From Ferruginibacter sp. (GTDB lineage Bacteria > Bacteroidota > Bacteroidia > Chitinophagales > Chitinophagaceae), in assembly GCA_019638575.1 (NCBI GenBank), contig JAHBTN010000017.1, positions 1-64,000 of the forward strand: DNA of 64,000 nucleotides. Reading direction: 5' to 3'. Within the stretch, counting starts at the first letter, position 1; every line of letters starts with the position of its first letter. This document shows positions 36,553 to 46,209 of this stretch, in pieces. The notes beneath the pieces are model-generated. The model did no database searches, had not been told where the DNA came from, and worked only from the letters and a program-made list of their open reading frames with translations. A program made the position numbers and the translations under genes.

Positions 36553-36914
36553 TCGCCGGTTTCTGTATCTTCAAGATGAAGTTTATGAAAAAAACGATGT
36601 GCAATGGGGGCAATTAAAATTCCGATGGTACTTATAAACGCAACGCCGCTGAATAAAGCATATAATGATGCAAAAACTTTTGCCGTGTTTGTTAACTTGA
36701 TGCTGTTGTCAATCATGGGCCCCATGCCACTTAATATCATGGATGCATTTAAAAGGCTATCGTACCAGTCCAGTTGAGGTATAGTTATTTTATAACCCAG
36801 TACACCAATTAGTAAACAAATGGCCATGATGACTAATCCAACAACAGCATTTCTCCAAAGTCTTTTGTAAAACACAGCTACCGGTGCTAATTTACCTTTT
36901 TTATGAGCAGGCAT
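36549..36914 (-). CDS. Small membrane protein, function unknown
   Basis: The 121-residue product has hydrophobic segments at ~22-42 and ~85-108 and a weaker one between (ASMILSGMGPMI). The layout resembles a two-helix channel-like protein, but no selectivity-filter motif is present. It is the first gene of a three-gene run (this gene, queG, anmK) with a 4-nt overlap to queG. Confidence 0.7.
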   Translation of the reverse strand: MPAHKKGKLAPVAVFYKRLWRNAVVGLVIMAICLLIGVLGYKITIPQLDWYDSLLNASMILSGMGPMIDNSIKLTNTAKVFASLYALFSGVAFISTIGILIAPIAHRFFHKLHLEDTETGE

Positions 36915-36934
36915 AATTTATTTTATTTAAAAAT

Positions 36935-36960
36935 ACAAAGCCCTGCAGTAAATGCAGGGC
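36935..36960 (-). terminator. Terminator of the outer-membrane barrel gene
   Basis: GCCCTGCA (36940-36947) and TGCAGGGC (36953-36960) with a 5-nt loop. On the minus strand TTTGTATTTTT follows. Confidence 0.7.
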
Positions 36961-36978
36961 AAAATTTATAAATGCTAA

Positions 36979-37785
36979 TTAAAAATTTATATCATAGCCC
37001 AAAGTGCCAATAAGTTCAAAATAGCCAAAGCTGTGTCTTGCCCGTATGCCTTTAATTGCATTGCTGTTGCTTAGTGCATTCAGGTATTTTACATAGCCCG
37101 ATTTACCGGTAAACTCAACAAATAATTTTTTTAAAGGGTAAAGCCTTAAGCCAGCTTCGGCGCTGATGTTATAGCCGGCAATATGAAAGTCGTTGTTCAG
37201 CCTGTCGCCTCGCCAGGTAAAATCTGTTCGGGGTATATTGATGCCGGCGCCTGCTTTCCAAACAAAACTAAGTAAAGGGTTTTTGCTGTGAATTTTCATA
37301 AGCAGGTTTTGCTGTTGCACATAATTAAAATGAAGCCAGTTTGCTCCATCGGTATGTTCAAAATGAAGAAAAGTTTGTGGGTTTAAAGTGCTGTCGCCAT
37401 TAACTGCTACACCATCAATAGTACCCGTTACTTTTACTGTTTGCCAATCGGTAACAATATATTTTGCATGATCAAAATTCAATTCAATAGCCCTTGAGTG
37501 TTTCCTGTTAAGGTAAAAACCTATGCGGTAATTGTATTGCGGTATCGAAACATCAAGCGGTTTTTTATAAACAGCATCCATATCGGGCCTGTCTAATGCT
37601 TTTGCATGGTGCAGGGTAAAGTTGGTACCGTTGGGCATCGAAAAATGAATGTTGCTTTTAGTGTACCACTCGGTATTGTAACCCCATTGAATGTACATAC
37701 CCGATAACGACCTGCGTTTTTTTTGTGCATTTACAGTTAGCGTAATAAGGCCTATGGCAGTAAGGGTAATTGCTTTTTTAAACAT
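36979..37785 (-). CDS. Outer-membrane beta-barrel-like protein
   Basis: The 268-residue exported protein has a signal peptide (cleavage near TVNAQ, ~20). Alternating-hydrophobicity strands with aromatic girdles follow (YIQWGYNTEWY, YNYRIGFYLN, WLHFNYVQQQNLLMKI, FAGAGINI-like stretches), ending in GTLGYDINF with a terminal Phe as in barrel proteins. No specific family was recognised; it may be a porin-like or adhesin-type barrel. Confidence 0.7.
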   Translation of the reverse strand: MFKKAITLTAIGLITLTVNAQKKRRSLSGMYIQWGYNTEWYTKSNIHFSMPNGTNFTLHHAKALDRPDMDAVYKKPLDVSIPQYNYRIGFYLNRKHSRAIELNFDHAKYIVTDWQTVKVTGTIDGVAVNGDSTLNPQTFLHFEHTDGANWLHFNYVQQQNLLMKIHSKNPLLSFVWKAGAGINIPRTDFTWRGDRLNNDFHIAGYNISAEAGLRLYPLKKLFVEFTGKSGYVKYLNALSNSNAIKGIRARHSFGYFELIGTLGYDINF

Positions 37786-37946
37786 AAATATGGTTAGGGC
37801 AACAAAATTACATAAACCTGCTACAATTACATATAAAATATATGATTTCTGCTTATGCGGCAGAACAGGCCTTTGTAAAATGCCATAATAACCTATAAAA
37901 ATCCTTTGGTTTAAGTTTTGTAATTAAAAATATAAATTTTTAAAAA

Positions 37947-40571
37947 ATGAGTTTACAGAACTTAACAATAAAATCGCAGGAGATATTGCAACAGGCACAG
38001 CAAATTGCATTTAATGCCGCTAACAATAATATTGAAACCGAACATATCCTTAAAGCATTACTGAATGATAAGGATTCGCCTGTTGAATACCTGCTCAAAA
38101 AAAACGGGGTTAATGTTTCTTATGTTGATGAGAAATTGGATGCAGCCATAGCAAAACTGCCAAAAGTTTCTGGTGGAGAGCCTGCCCAATCATTAAGCCG
38201 TGATGCAAACAATGTGTTATTGCGTGCAACCGCCACCTTAAAAACTTTCAAGGATGAGTTTGTAAGTGTTGAACATTTACTGCTTGCATTACTACAGGGT
38301 AATGATAACACTTCAAAAATTTTAAAAGATGCCGGCCTTACCGAAAAAGGGCTGATTGCAGCTATTAAGGATTTAAAGAAAGGCTCAACAGTTTCATCTC
38401 AAACATCCGAAACACAGTTTAATGCTTTAAACAAGTATGCAAAAAACCTGATAGAGATGGCAAGAGCCGGAAAACTGGATCCCGTTATTGGCAGGGATGA
38501 AGAAATAAGAAGGACTTTGCATATCCTTAGCAGGAGAAGTAAAAACAATCCAATTTTAGTGGGCGAACCCGGTGTGGGTAAAACTGCTATTGCCGAAGGC
38601 CTTGCTATGCGGATTGTAAATGGCGATGTACCGGAAAATTTAAAATCAAAAATTATCTATGCACTTGATATGGGCCTGCTTATTGCCGGCGCCAAATATA
38701 AAGGCGAGTTTGAAGAACGATTAAAATCGGTGGTTAAAGAAGTAACAGCAAGCGATGGTCAAATAATTCTTTTTATTGATGAAATACATACCCTTGTGGG
38801 TGCAGGCGGAGGCGATGGCGCTATGGATGCTGCCAATATTTTAAAACCTGCATTGGCAAGAGGTGAGTTAAGAGCGATAGGCGCCACCACATTAAGCGAA
38901 TACCAGAAATTTTTTGAAAAAGACAAAGCGCTTGAACGCCGTTTTCAAAAAGTGATTATTGATGAACCTTCAGTAGAAGATGCCGTTTCTATCTTACGTG
39001 GATTAAAAGACCGGTACGAAACTTACCATCATGTTTTAATAAAAGACGAAGCCATTATTGCGGCAGTTGAATTATCTAATAGATATATCACCGACCGTTT
39101 TTTACCCGATAAGGCCATTGATCTTATTGATGAAAGTGCAGCCAAATTAAGGCTTGAGATGAACAGTATGCCCGAAGAATTGGATGAACTGGAAAGAAAA
39201 ATCCGTCAGTTGGAAATTGAGCGTGAGGCCATAAAAAGAGAAAATGATGAACAAAAATTAAAACAACTTAATACCGATATTTCAAACCTGTCGGTTGAGC
39301 GGGATACGTTTAAAGCTAAATGGCAACAAGAGAAAGAGGTTGTTGAAAAAATTCAAAATGCTAAAGTTGAAATAGAAAACTTAAAACTGGCTGCAGATAA
39401 GGCCGAGCGTGAAGGCGATTATGGAAAAGTGGCTGAAATTCGTTATGGTAAAATTAAAGAACAGGAAAAAATTGTGGCCGATTCAACTTCTCAGCTATTA
39501 GATAATTCCGAAAAAAGGCTTTTAAAAGAAGAAGTTGATGCAGAAGATATTGCCGAAAATGTGGCAAAAGCCACCGGTATTCCTTTAACAAAAATGATGC
39601 AGAGCGAAAAGGTTAAGTTATTGCTTTTAGAGGATGAACTGCATAAAAGAGTAATAGGGCAGCAGGAAGCTATTGAAGCGGTATCGGATGCCATAAGGCG
39701 CAGCAGGGCCGGCCTGCACGACCCCAAAAAACCTATCGGCTCTTTTATTTTCCTGGGTACAACAGGGGTTGGTAAAACCGAATTGGCTAAAGCACTTGCC
39801 GATTACCTGTTTGATGATGACAGCATGATGACCCGTATTGATATGAGCGAATACCAGGAAAAACATACGGTGAGCAGGCTTATTGGCGCACCTCCCGGCT
39901 ATGTGGGTTACGAAGAAGGCGGGCAGTTAACAGAGGCCGTCAGACGCAAGCCATACAGCGTAATTTTGCTTGATGAAATTGAAAAAGCACATCCTGACGT
40001 TTTTAACGTACTTTTGCAGGTATTGGATGATGGCAGGCTTACTGATAATAAAGGCCGTATTGTAAATTTCAAGAATACGATCATCATTATGACAAGTAAT
40101 ATGGGCAGCCAAATCATACAGGAGAACTTTGAAAATATAACGGAAGAGAATAAGGATGAAGTGGTATCGAGGACTAAAATGGAAGTGATGGCCCTTTTAA
40201 AGCAAACCATCAGGCCCGAATTCCTGAATCGTATTGATGAAGTAATCATGTTTCAACCTTTACTGAAGGAAGAGATTAAGGGCATCATCAAATTACAGTT
40301 AGAAAGTTTAAAAACACTGGTTGCCGAAAACGGTATCAACTTACAGTTTAGCGATTATGTGTTGGATTTCTTAGCCGAAAACGGGTTCGACCCACAATTT
40401 GGAGCCAGGCCGCTTAAGCGCCTGATTCAAAAAGAAATCATCAACCAGCTTAGTAAAAAGATACTGGCAAATGATATAGATAAATCAAGGCCTGTATTGG
40501 TTGATGTGTTTGATGGAACAGTAGTTTTTAGAAATGAAGTTGTAAAAGAGAAAGAAAAAAAAGTAAAATAA
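37947..40571 (+). CDS. clpB: Disaggregase ClpB
   Basis: Hsp100 chaperone that extracts proteins from aggregates with DnaK. The 874 residues comprise a Clp N domain (1-145), AAA1 with Walker [13 protein letters not shown] (~205), a middle coiled coil (~405-525, [16 protein letters not shown]...), and AAA2 with [12 protein letters not shown] (~605), Walker [16 protein letters not shown] and the C-terminal small domain. No CIRCE element is seen upstream. Length and motif order are normal. Confidence 0.97.
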   Translation: MSLQNLTIKSQEILQQAQQIAFNAANNNIETEHILKALLNDKDSPVEYLLKKNGVNVSYVDEKLDAAIAKLPKVSGGEPAQSLSRDANNVLLRATATLKTFKDEFVSVEHLLLALLQGNDNTSKILKDAGLTEKGLIAAIKDLKKGSTVSSQTSETQFNALNKYAKNLIEMARAGKLDPVIGRDEEIRRTLHILSRRSKNNPILVGEPGVGKTAIAEGLAMRIVNGDVPENLKSKIIYALDMGLLIAGAKYKGEFEERLKSVVKEVTASDGQIILFIDEIHTLVGAGGGDGAMDAANILKPALARGELRAIGATTLSEYQKFFEKDKALERRFQKVIIDEPSVEDAVSILRGLKDRYETYHHVLIKDEAIIAAVELSNRYITDRFLPDKAIDLIDESAAKLRLEMNSMPEELDELERKIRQLEIEREAIKRENDEQKLKQLNTDISNLSVERDTFKAKWQQEKEVVEKIQNAKVEIENLKLAADKAEREGDYGKVAEIRYGKIKEQEKIVADSTSQLLDNSEKRLLKEEVDAEDIAENVAKATGIPLTKMMQSEKVKLLLLEDELHKRVIGQQEAIEAVSDAIRRSRAGLHDPKKPIGSFIFLGTTGVGKTELAKALADYLFDDDSMMTRIDMSEYQEKHTVSRLIGAPPGYVGYEEGGQLTEAVRRKPYSVILLDEIEKAHPDVFNVLLQVLDDGRLTDNKGRIVNFKNTIIIMTSNMGSQIIQENFENITEENKDEVVSRTKMEVMALLKQTIRPEFLNRIDEVIMFQPLLKEEIKGIIKLQLESLKTLVAENGINLQFSDYVLDFLAENGFDPQFGARPLKRLIQKEIINQLSKKILANDIDKSRPVLVDVFDGTVVFRNEVVKEKEKKVK

Positions 40572-40622
40572 ACAATTCAATGATTGAGTTGTTATAATTA
40601 AACAGTAAAAAAAGAACAGGTT

Positions 40623-41195
40623 ATGGCAATGAAAGTAAAAGAAGTAGTAGAAGTTATTCCTCCACAGGATATTTTTGTAGGAAATCCGCAGGCTCCGGTA
40701 ACGCTTATGGAGTTTGGAGAATACGAAAGCGAAGACTGTGCTAAAGCAAACGAAGTGGTGAAAAAACTGTTAGATGAGTTTGATGGTAAAATAAGGTTTC
40801 AGTTCCGTCATTTTCCTTTAACCAGGATACACCAGCGTTCGATGAAAGCAGGTGAAGCCGCCGTAGCGGCATCGCAGGTAGGTAAGTTTTGGGAAATGCA
40901 CAATATACTTTTCGAAAACCGCCGGCAGTTAGGCACCACAAGTTTAAAACTGTACAGCAAGGAGGCCGGTGTAGAAAATAAACATTTTCTTGATGACTTG
41001 ATTAACTCAACCTATGGTTGGCAGGTACGTAACGATTTGAATGAAGGAATTGAGAAAGGTGTAAGAGAAGTACCGGCATTTTTTGTAAACGGGCAAATGG
41101 TAACAGGCAAGCCCACTTACGAAAACATAAGTAAAGACATTGTATCAGCGCTTAAAAAAACAAAGAAAAAAGCACCTGCCAAACAAAGAGCTTAA
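40623..41195 (+). CDS. DsbA-like thioredoxin-fold protein without CxxC
   Basis: The 190-residue protein has a DsbA/NhaA-type thioredoxin fold: DIFVGNPQAPVTLMEFGEYESEDC, then RFQFRHFPLTRIHQRSMKAGEAAVAA, VREVPAFFVNG (cis-Pro loop) and a Lys-rich tail. The usual CxxC is replaced by ESEDC, leaving one cysteine. No signal peptide is present, so it is probably cytoplasmic and not an oxidase. It lies 51 nt after clpB and may be cotranscribed. Confidence 0.8.
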   Translation: MAMKVKEVVEVIPPQDIFVGNPQAPVTLMEFGEYESEDCAKANEVVKKLLDEFDGKIRFQFRHFPLTRIHQRSMKAGEAAVAASQVGKFWEMHNILFENRRQLGTTSLKLYSKEAGVENKHFLDDLINSTYGWQVRNDLNEGIEKGVREVPAFFVNGQMVTGKPTYENISKDIVSALKKTKKKAPAKQRA

Positions 41196-41203
41196 TTTAA
41201 CTT

Positions 41204-41233
41204 AAAAGCCCCTGAAAAAACAGGGGCTTTTTT
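41204..41233 (+). terminator. Terminator after the DsbA-like gene
   Basis: AAAAGCCCCTG (41204-41214) and CAGGGGCTTTTTT (from 41221) form a strong stem with a 6-nt loop and a U-tract. Confidence 0.8.
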
Positions 41234-41272
41234 GTGTTTAATTTTATTTTGCTTCTACCTAAATATTTGCAT

Positions 41273-41686
41273 TTATTCACCATCAACTATTTCTCCATAA
41301 TCAATCAACAGTTCTTCACCTTTCTTAATATCTCTTATTGCTTCAAAAAACTCTCCTTCATTTATCGAAATAATGTTAGGAGTATCAGAATGATTTAGAA
41401 AATTAACCAGGTCCAACTTTTTAAAGCCATAATCCGGCACAAAATAATCATGCTCATCATACAGGCAATAATTTTCTATCAAAGCTTTTGCATGTGCAGG
41501 CAGCGCTGCTACTTCATTTTTTGAAATATTAATCCATTTTTCTTCGTCGTTTGGTTTGGCAAACATGCTACGGCAGCCTTTTGGTATATCTTGTATAGCA
41601 AATACGCCAATGCCTTCAATGGGCGAGGGCATAATCATCACCCAGGTGTTTGCGGACAGTTCTTTCAGCAGTTGGTCTTTAGTCAT
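41273..41686 (-). CDS. SET-domain protein
   Basis: The 137-residue protein consists almost only of a SET fold. The opening is SPIEGIGVFAIQDIPKG (the G-x-G-h-F cofactor region). The pseudoknot motif is NFLNHSDTPN, followed by the EELLIDYGE Tyr. Bacterial stand-alone SET proteins are putative protein lysine methyltransferases; the substrate is unknown. It overlaps the lysoplasmalogenase-like gene by four nt and is last in a three-gene minus run. Confidence 0.88.
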   Translation of the reverse strand: MTKDQLLKELSANTWVMIMPSPIEGIGVFAIQDIPKGCRSMFAKPNDEEKWINISKNEVAALPAHAKALIENYCLYDEHDYFVPDYGFKKLDLVNFLNHSDTPNIISINEGEFFEAIRDIKKGEELLIDYGEIVDGE

Positions 41687-42375
41687 GTTTTTTGTTGGAT
41701 ATAGCCTCGAACAATAAAATATTGTGCAGCACAGTATGTAAGCATTATCAACAGCCCCGAATAGGGGAAAGCTGTATAAAATTTATTGATGGCTAGTAAT
41801 GAATCGGATACAACAAATGCCAATGCCCCGGTTATATAACAAATTGCTGCCTTATAGTTTACCCTGTTATAAATGTGCATACTGCAAAGCAACATACAGC
41901 ATATTACAGCGGCATACACAGCAACAGGAATTTTTAAATTACCTAAATGAGGAAACAGTTGCCAGGTGAGCGTTATGCCATACATTACAACCAGTGCAGG
42001 CACGAAAGGATACTTTTTAAAGAGTGAAGTTTGTTTTGGCCTAATCTTTAAAAAATAAATGATATAAAAAATATGCGTAGTTAAAAAACTTATTAAACCT
42101 AATATAAAAAAAAGTGCATGCCTGTTCTCAAAAAGCAGCAATACATCTCCCAGCCATGAAAAAAACAAACCGCTAAGCAGCAATAATTTGTTGGGTACCT
42201 TAGAAACCGTTAGCCATAACAAAACCATCAATACCGGCATCAGCAGGGGCTTTGCCGCATAATGCAGCAGTTGCAAATTTGTGGCTATACTAACCAGGTT
42301 GGTGATGGTTACAATGCAAAAGAAATAAACCGCTATTTTTTGTTTGGGTTGAAGCATGTGGTAGAGTGTTGTCAA
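41683..42375 (-). CDS. YhhN/TMEM86-type lysoplasmalogenase-like protein
   Basis: The 230-residue polytopic protein has about eight helices and the family blocks AAKPLLMPVLM, LFFSWLGDVLLLF, ISFLTTHIFYIIYF and GALAFVVSDSLLAINKF. The two conserved Asp residues (GDVLL and SDSLL) of the YhhN family are present. Characterised relatives hydrolyse vinyl-ether lysoplasmalogens; the bacterial substrate is uncertain. Four nt overlap the SET gene; three nt separate it from the HU/SPOR gene. Confidence 0.88.
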   Translation of the reverse strand: MTTLYHMLQPKQKIAVYFFCIVTITNLVSIATNLQLLHYAAKPLLMPVLMVLLWLTVSKVPNKLLLLSGLFFSWLGDVLLLFENRHALFFILGLISFLTTHIFYIIYFLKIRPKQTSLFKKYPFVPALVVMYGITLTWQLFPHLGNLKIPVAVYAAVICCMLLCSMHIYNRVNYKAAICYITGALAFVVSDSLLAINKFYTAFPYSGLLIMLTYCAAQYFIVRGYIQQKT

Positions 42376-42378
42376 AAT

Positions 42379-43290
42379 TTATTTTAACTCAATAAATGCC
42401 TTTCCCGAAAAATAAAAACTGTTCAACGAATCTTTTACATGCGTTGTATCAGAAAGTGGCAGGGTGAATGGCTCGGCCAGTGTATAATTGAGCGAATCTT
42501 TTTTATACATGATAACCTTATGCCCCCGGGTTATGTATTTTTTCATTCTTGCAACAGCTAAAGCCGAATCGGGTGTTACCATAAATACCACTTTAAAAGT
42601 ATAGGGGCTTGCTGGAGTTGTTGTATTTGTTGTGGTTGCGGCAACAGATAATGTTGTATCGGGCTTTTGTTGTGCTGTGTTTTTTGAACTGTCGTTGGCT
42701 GGCTCTGCCGGTTGTACATTTACTATTTCGGTTTTATTTTTTTTATGGATGAAAAAATACCAAACCGTGCTGGCAATAAGCCCTGTTGAAACCAGGAGTG
42801 CTGCAATCAATAACCCTTTTTTTCTGTTGGGTGTAGTTTTGTTTTTTGATGCAAATGAAATAGAAGGCTCTTCCAAATCTTCTTTATGAATATTTAAAGG
42901 TGCAATATTTTCAGTTTTTGGGGCAAAATTGGTTCCCTGTGTAAAAACAAACTCTCCCTGCTGATTTTTCAATAGTGTCCCTATGCCTTCTAAATTAAAA
43001 GGTTTACCTATGTTTAAAAATTGCTTGCCAAGTTCAAGGTATGATTCCAGGTCGCCGGCGGCAAGTTGTTTCATTTTACCACTATGTGATGCTATAAAAT
43101 CAATAAGGGCAGTATCTTCTGTTGCCCTTTGATTGTATTGAAAGGATATGGCATTTTCAGGTATATGAAAATCCTTATCGGTTTCTTTAGGCATAACAAA
43201 ATCGGGAGATAACGTAAAAGTGCCCATACCTTGTAAGGTTACTTCTTTTGCGTTGTAAAAATGTTGAACCAGCAGTTGTTCTATTTTCAT
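42379..43290 (-). CDS. HU-CCDC81 and SPOR-like domain protein
   Basis: The 303-residue protein has an N-terminal HU/CCDC81-like region (LLVQHFYNAKEVTLQGMGTFTLS and FLNIGKPFNLEGIGTLLK, two repeats). One membrane helix follows (~165-187, flanked by NRKKG and HKKNK), then a Thr/Ser/Ala-rich linker and a C-terminal SPOR-like domain of about 75 residues. This architecture is typical of Bacteroidota cell-division or peptidoglycan-linked proteins. The open frame reaches 43341, but ATG 43290 gives the family start MKIEQLLVQHF. Role inferred. Confidence 0.78.
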   Translation of the reverse strand: MKIEQLLVQHFYNAKEVTLQGMGTFTLSPDFVMPKETDKDFHIPENAISFQYNQRATEDTALIDFIASHSGKMKQLAAGDLESYLELGKQFLNIGKPFNLEGIGTLLKNQQGEFVFTQGTNFAPKTENIAPLNIHKEDLEEPSISFASKNKTTPNRKKGLLIAALLVSTGLIASTVWYFFIHKKNKTEIVNVQPAEPANDSSKNTAQQKPDTTLSVAATTTNTTTPASPYTFKVVFMVTPDSALAVARMKKYITRGHKVIMYKKDSLNYTLAEPFTLPLSDTTHVKDSLNSFYFSGKAFIELK

Positions 43291-43371
43291 CAGGATAAAA
43301 GTTAAGGATAACAAACCTACAAGATATTCGCTACATAACAAAGTACTGCTTATTTGCCTTAATTTTGCTAC

Positions 43372-43713
43372 ATGCTTACGGAAAAAGAAAAACAGTTCAT
43401 AACACGCTGGGAGCAGGTTAGGGAAAAAGAAGGAACAGTACTGGCAAAACTTTTATACGGGTTGCCGATGGCTATGTTATTTGGCTTGCCAATCTTATTA
43501 TTTATTGCTGTAGTTTATTTTGTTTCGCCCGATTGGTACACAAAGGTTTCAAACAGGCTGTCGAGTTCTTTAGGTACAATTATTATTGCGGTTTTTATTT
43601 GCATTCTTTTTTATGCGTATTTCAGAATGCATTATAAATGGGAGATGAATGAACAACTTTACCATGAATTGAAACGTAAAGCCAATAAGGAAGAAGAATC
43701 AACAAAAAAATAG
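43372..43713 (+). CDS. Small two-helix membrane protein, unknown
   Basis: The 113-residue protein has a charged N-terminus (KEKQFITRWEQVREKEG), two helices (~27-48 and ~66-86) and a charged tail rich in Glu and Lys. It is followed after 36 nt by the FKBP lipoprotein gene. No family recognised. Confidence 0.65.
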   Translation: MLTEKEKQFITRWEQVREKEGTVLAKLLYGLPMAMLFGLPILLFIAVVYFVSPDWYTKVSNRLSSSLGTIIIAVFICILFYAYFRMHYKWEMNEQLYHELKRKANKEEESTKK

Positions 43714-43749
43714 TTTACAATTATTAAAAACTTAAATCAATTTTACAAA

Positions 43750-44232
43750 ATGCTGAAAAGAATAGTTTTTATCCTACCTGTCATTTTTTTTATAGCTGGC
43801 TGTTCAAAACCCGATCCAAATGAATGTCAATATACCGAATCGTCGGTAACAGCACCTGCTTCAGAAGTTCAAACTTTACAGGCATACTTAACTGCCAATA
43901 ATATTACTGCTATACAGCATTCAAGTGGTCTTTTTTACCAAATATCTAACCCCGGGGCCGGGGCTACTGCATCTGTTTGTTCAAATGTTACTGTAAAATA
44001 TTCCGGATATCTTTTAAGCAATGGAACAAAGTTTGATGAAAACCTAACCGGTGTTACGTTTCCATTAGGTTCATTAATTATAGGCTGGCAAAAAGGAATT
44101 CCTTTAATAAAACCGGGAGGCTCTATTACCCTTTACCTGCCGCCTTCTTTAGCTTATGGTAACAATGCAATAGGAACCATCCCGGCAAATTCATATCTTA
44201 TGTTTGTTATTCAATTAGACAGTGTTCAGTAA
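43750..44232 (+). CDS. FKBP-type peptidyl-prolyl isomerase lipoprotein
   Basis: The 160-residue lipoprotein has a lipobox FFIAGC with acylated Cys18. A linker (AYLTANNITAIQHSSGLFYQI) precedes an FKBP domain of about 90 residues: VTVKYSGYLLSNGTKFDE, then FPLGSLIIGWQKGIPLIKPGG, and LPPSLAYG..A.GTIPANSYLMF. These match the FKBP consensus, including the active-site Tyr, Phe, Trp and Tyr positions. It should assist protein folding in the periplasm. Confidence 0.88.
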   Translation: MLKRIVFILPVIFFIAGCSKPDPNECQYTESSVTAPASEVQTLQAYLTANNITAIQHSSGLFYQISNPGAGATASVCSNVTVKYSGYLLSNGTKFDENLTGVTFPLGSLIIGWQKGIPLIKPGGSITLYLPPSLAYGNNAIGTIPANSYLMFVIQLDSVQ

Positions 44233-44256
44233 ATACAACCATTAAAATTTTATACT

Positions 44257-45687
44257 GTGGCACAGCATGAAGCCATTTCGGTATTTGATATGTTTAAAAT
44301 TGGTGTAGGCCCCAGCAGCAGCCATACACTTGGCCCCTGGCGGGCAGCGCAGCGTTTTATACAATCATTAAATGATAAAGAATTACTACAGCAGGTAAAA
44401 GAACTTCGTGTGCTGTTATATGGCTCATTGGCTAAAACAGGAGTGGGGCATGGTACCGATATTGCCGTACAACTTGGTTTATGTGGCGAAGACCCGGTTA
44501 GTTTTGATGTAAATAATATTGATGCCCGTATCAGCGATATCAGGACAATGAAAAAATTAATCCTTTCGGGTAAGCATGAAATTGATTTTGATCCTGCTGA
44601 GGATATAGAGTTCCTGATGAGCGAATCATTGCCTTTTCATCCTAATGCTTTAAGTTTTTTGGTAACCCTGCAAAATGAAAACAGTTTTGCTGAAACTTTT
44701 TATTCAGTAGGTGGTGGTTTTGTAATAAAAGAAGGAGAGGCTGAAGTGGCTTCATCTGGTGTTAGTTTGCCTTTTCCCATCAATACTTCGGCCGAACTAT
44801 TGCATTGGTGTATGAAAACAGGAATGAATATAAGTGATGTGGTTTTAGAGAATGAAAATACCTGGCGCAGCGAAAAAGAAACCAAAGAAGGCGTACTTAA
44901 TATATGGCGTGTAATGAAAGAATGTATTTATAAAGGTTGCCATACTGAAGGAATTTTACCCGGAGGGTTACAGGTAAAAAGAAGAGGTGCCGGTTTAAAT
45001 AAACGATTGATGAAGGGTAAGGTTTATAATAATTACGATAGTTGGTTACAACAAATTAAAATTGGTGGCGATAATTTCAATTATATACTTGATTGGGTGA
45101 GTTGTTTTGCGTTGGCAGTAAACGAAGAAAATGCAAGTTTTGGCAGGGTAGTAACAGCACCAACAAACGGTGCAGCAGGTGTAATACCAGCTGTATTACA
45201 ATATTATATTGCTTTTTGCGGAGGTGATACGGAGGAAAAAATTATCCAGTTCCTGTTAACGGCATCCGAAGTGGGAAGTATATTTAAAAAAGGCGCCACC
45301 ATTTCTGCAGCAATGGGAGGTTGCCAGGCAGAGATTGGTGTTAGCAGTTCGATGGCTGCTGCTGCGCTAACAGAATGTATGGGTGGCACGCAAAAACAAG
45401 CATTAATGGCTGCAGAAATAGCTATGGAACATCACCTGGGTATGACCTGCGACCCTATTGCCGGACTGGTACAGGTACCTTGTATTGAAAGAAATACAAT
45501 GGGTGCAATAAAAGCCATAACTGCAAGTCAACTGGCTATGCAAAGTTTACCGGATTATGCAAAAGTTTCTTTGGATAGTGTAATAAAAACTATGTGGGAA
45601 ACTGCTTTGGATATGAATTATAAATATAAAGAAACAGCTGATGGAGGCCTGGCAGTGAATGTGCCACTTAGCCTGAGCGAATGTTAA
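44257..45687 (+). CDS. sdaA: L-serine ammonia-lyase, iron-sulfur type
   Basis: Converts L-serine to pyruvate and ammonia with a [4Fe-4S] cluster. The 476-residue single-chain form has the beta domain first ([23 protein letters not shown]) and the alpha domain second ([54 protein letters not shown]), with the cluster cysteines present. The start is GTG 44257; the conserved region begins eight residues later. Convergent with smpB. Confidence 0.94.
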   Translation: MAQHEAISVFDMFKIGVGPSSSHTLGPWRAAQRFIQSLNDKELLQQVKELRVLLYGSLAKTGVGHGTDIAVQLGLCGEDPVSFDVNNIDARISDIRTMKKLILSGKHEIDFDPAEDIEFLMSESLPFHPNALSFLVTLQNENSFAETFYSVGGGFVIKEGEAEVASSGVSLPFPINTSAELLHWCMKTGMNISDVVLENENTWRSEKETKEGVLNIWRVMKECIYKGCHTEGILPGGLQVKRRGAGLNKRLMKGKVYNNYDSWLQQIKIGGDNFNYILDWVSCFALAVNEENASFGRVVTAPTNGAAGVIPAVLQYYIAFCGGDTEEKIIQFLLTASEVGSIFKKGATISAAMGGCQAEIGVSSSMAAAALTECMGGTQKQALMAAEIAMEHHLGMTCDPIAGLVQVPCIERNTMGAIKAITASQLAMQSLPDYAKVSLDSVIKTMWETALDMNYKYKETADGGLAVNVPLSLSEC

Positions 45688-45719
45688 ATTATTATATGCA
45701 TCAATAAATGCAATAGAAA

Positions 45720-46172
45720 TTAGATACCATACTTTCTTTTGATATCTCTTTCCGAATCTCTTTGTTTGATGGTTTCTCTTTTATCGTAATGCTTTTTGCC
45801 TTTTCCTAAACCAATCTCCAGTTTAAAATAACCCGATTCGGCAAGAAACAACCTTAATGGAATAATGGAATAGCCTTTTTCCTTTATCTTGTTTTCCAGC
45901 TTTTTTAATTCTTTTTTATTCAGCAATAGTTTTCGTTCCTGCATCGGTTCATGATTGTGATAAGTGCCAAAAGCATATTCTGATATATGCAGGCTCTTTA
46001 TATAAAGTTCTCCCTTGTGAAAAATGCAATAGCTATCGTTGAAACTTGCTTTGCCCGCACGCAATGATTTTATCTCGGTACCACTAAGTACCATACCGGC
46101 AATATAGGTCGATTCAAAAAAATATTCGTGATGTGCCTTTCGGTTTGTTAGTTCCAAAATTTTTTTTGGCAA
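45720..46172 (-). CDS. smpB: SsrA-binding protein SmpB
   Basis: tmRNA partner in ribosome rescue, 150 residues. The OB-fold blocks are NRKAHHEYFFESTYIAGMVLSGTEIKSLRAGKAS, YNHE-like HNHEPMQERKLLL, and GLGKGKKHYDKRETIKQRD at the basic tail. The only in-frame starts upstream of the conserved part are TTG 46172 and TTG 46157. TTG 46172 lies inside a -7-like box TACCTTTG (46170-46177), so the start at 46157 is possible; it would remove five residues. Confidence 0.93.
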   Translation of the reverse strand: MPKKILELTNRKAHHEYFFESTYIAGMVLSGTEIKSLRAGKASFNDSYCIFHKGELYIKSLHISEYAFGTYHNHEPMQERKLLLNKKELKKLENKIKEKGYSIIPLRLFLAESGYFKLEIGLGKGKKHYDKRETIKQRDSERDIKRKYGI

Positions 46173-46209
46173 AGGTATTGCCTTTGATTTTAATGTGCAG
46201 GATTGGTAG

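Noticed and set aside
37786-37946. CIRCE or heat-shock operator before clpB
   Set aside because: No TTAGCACTC-N9-GAGTGCTAA-like inverted repeat is present.
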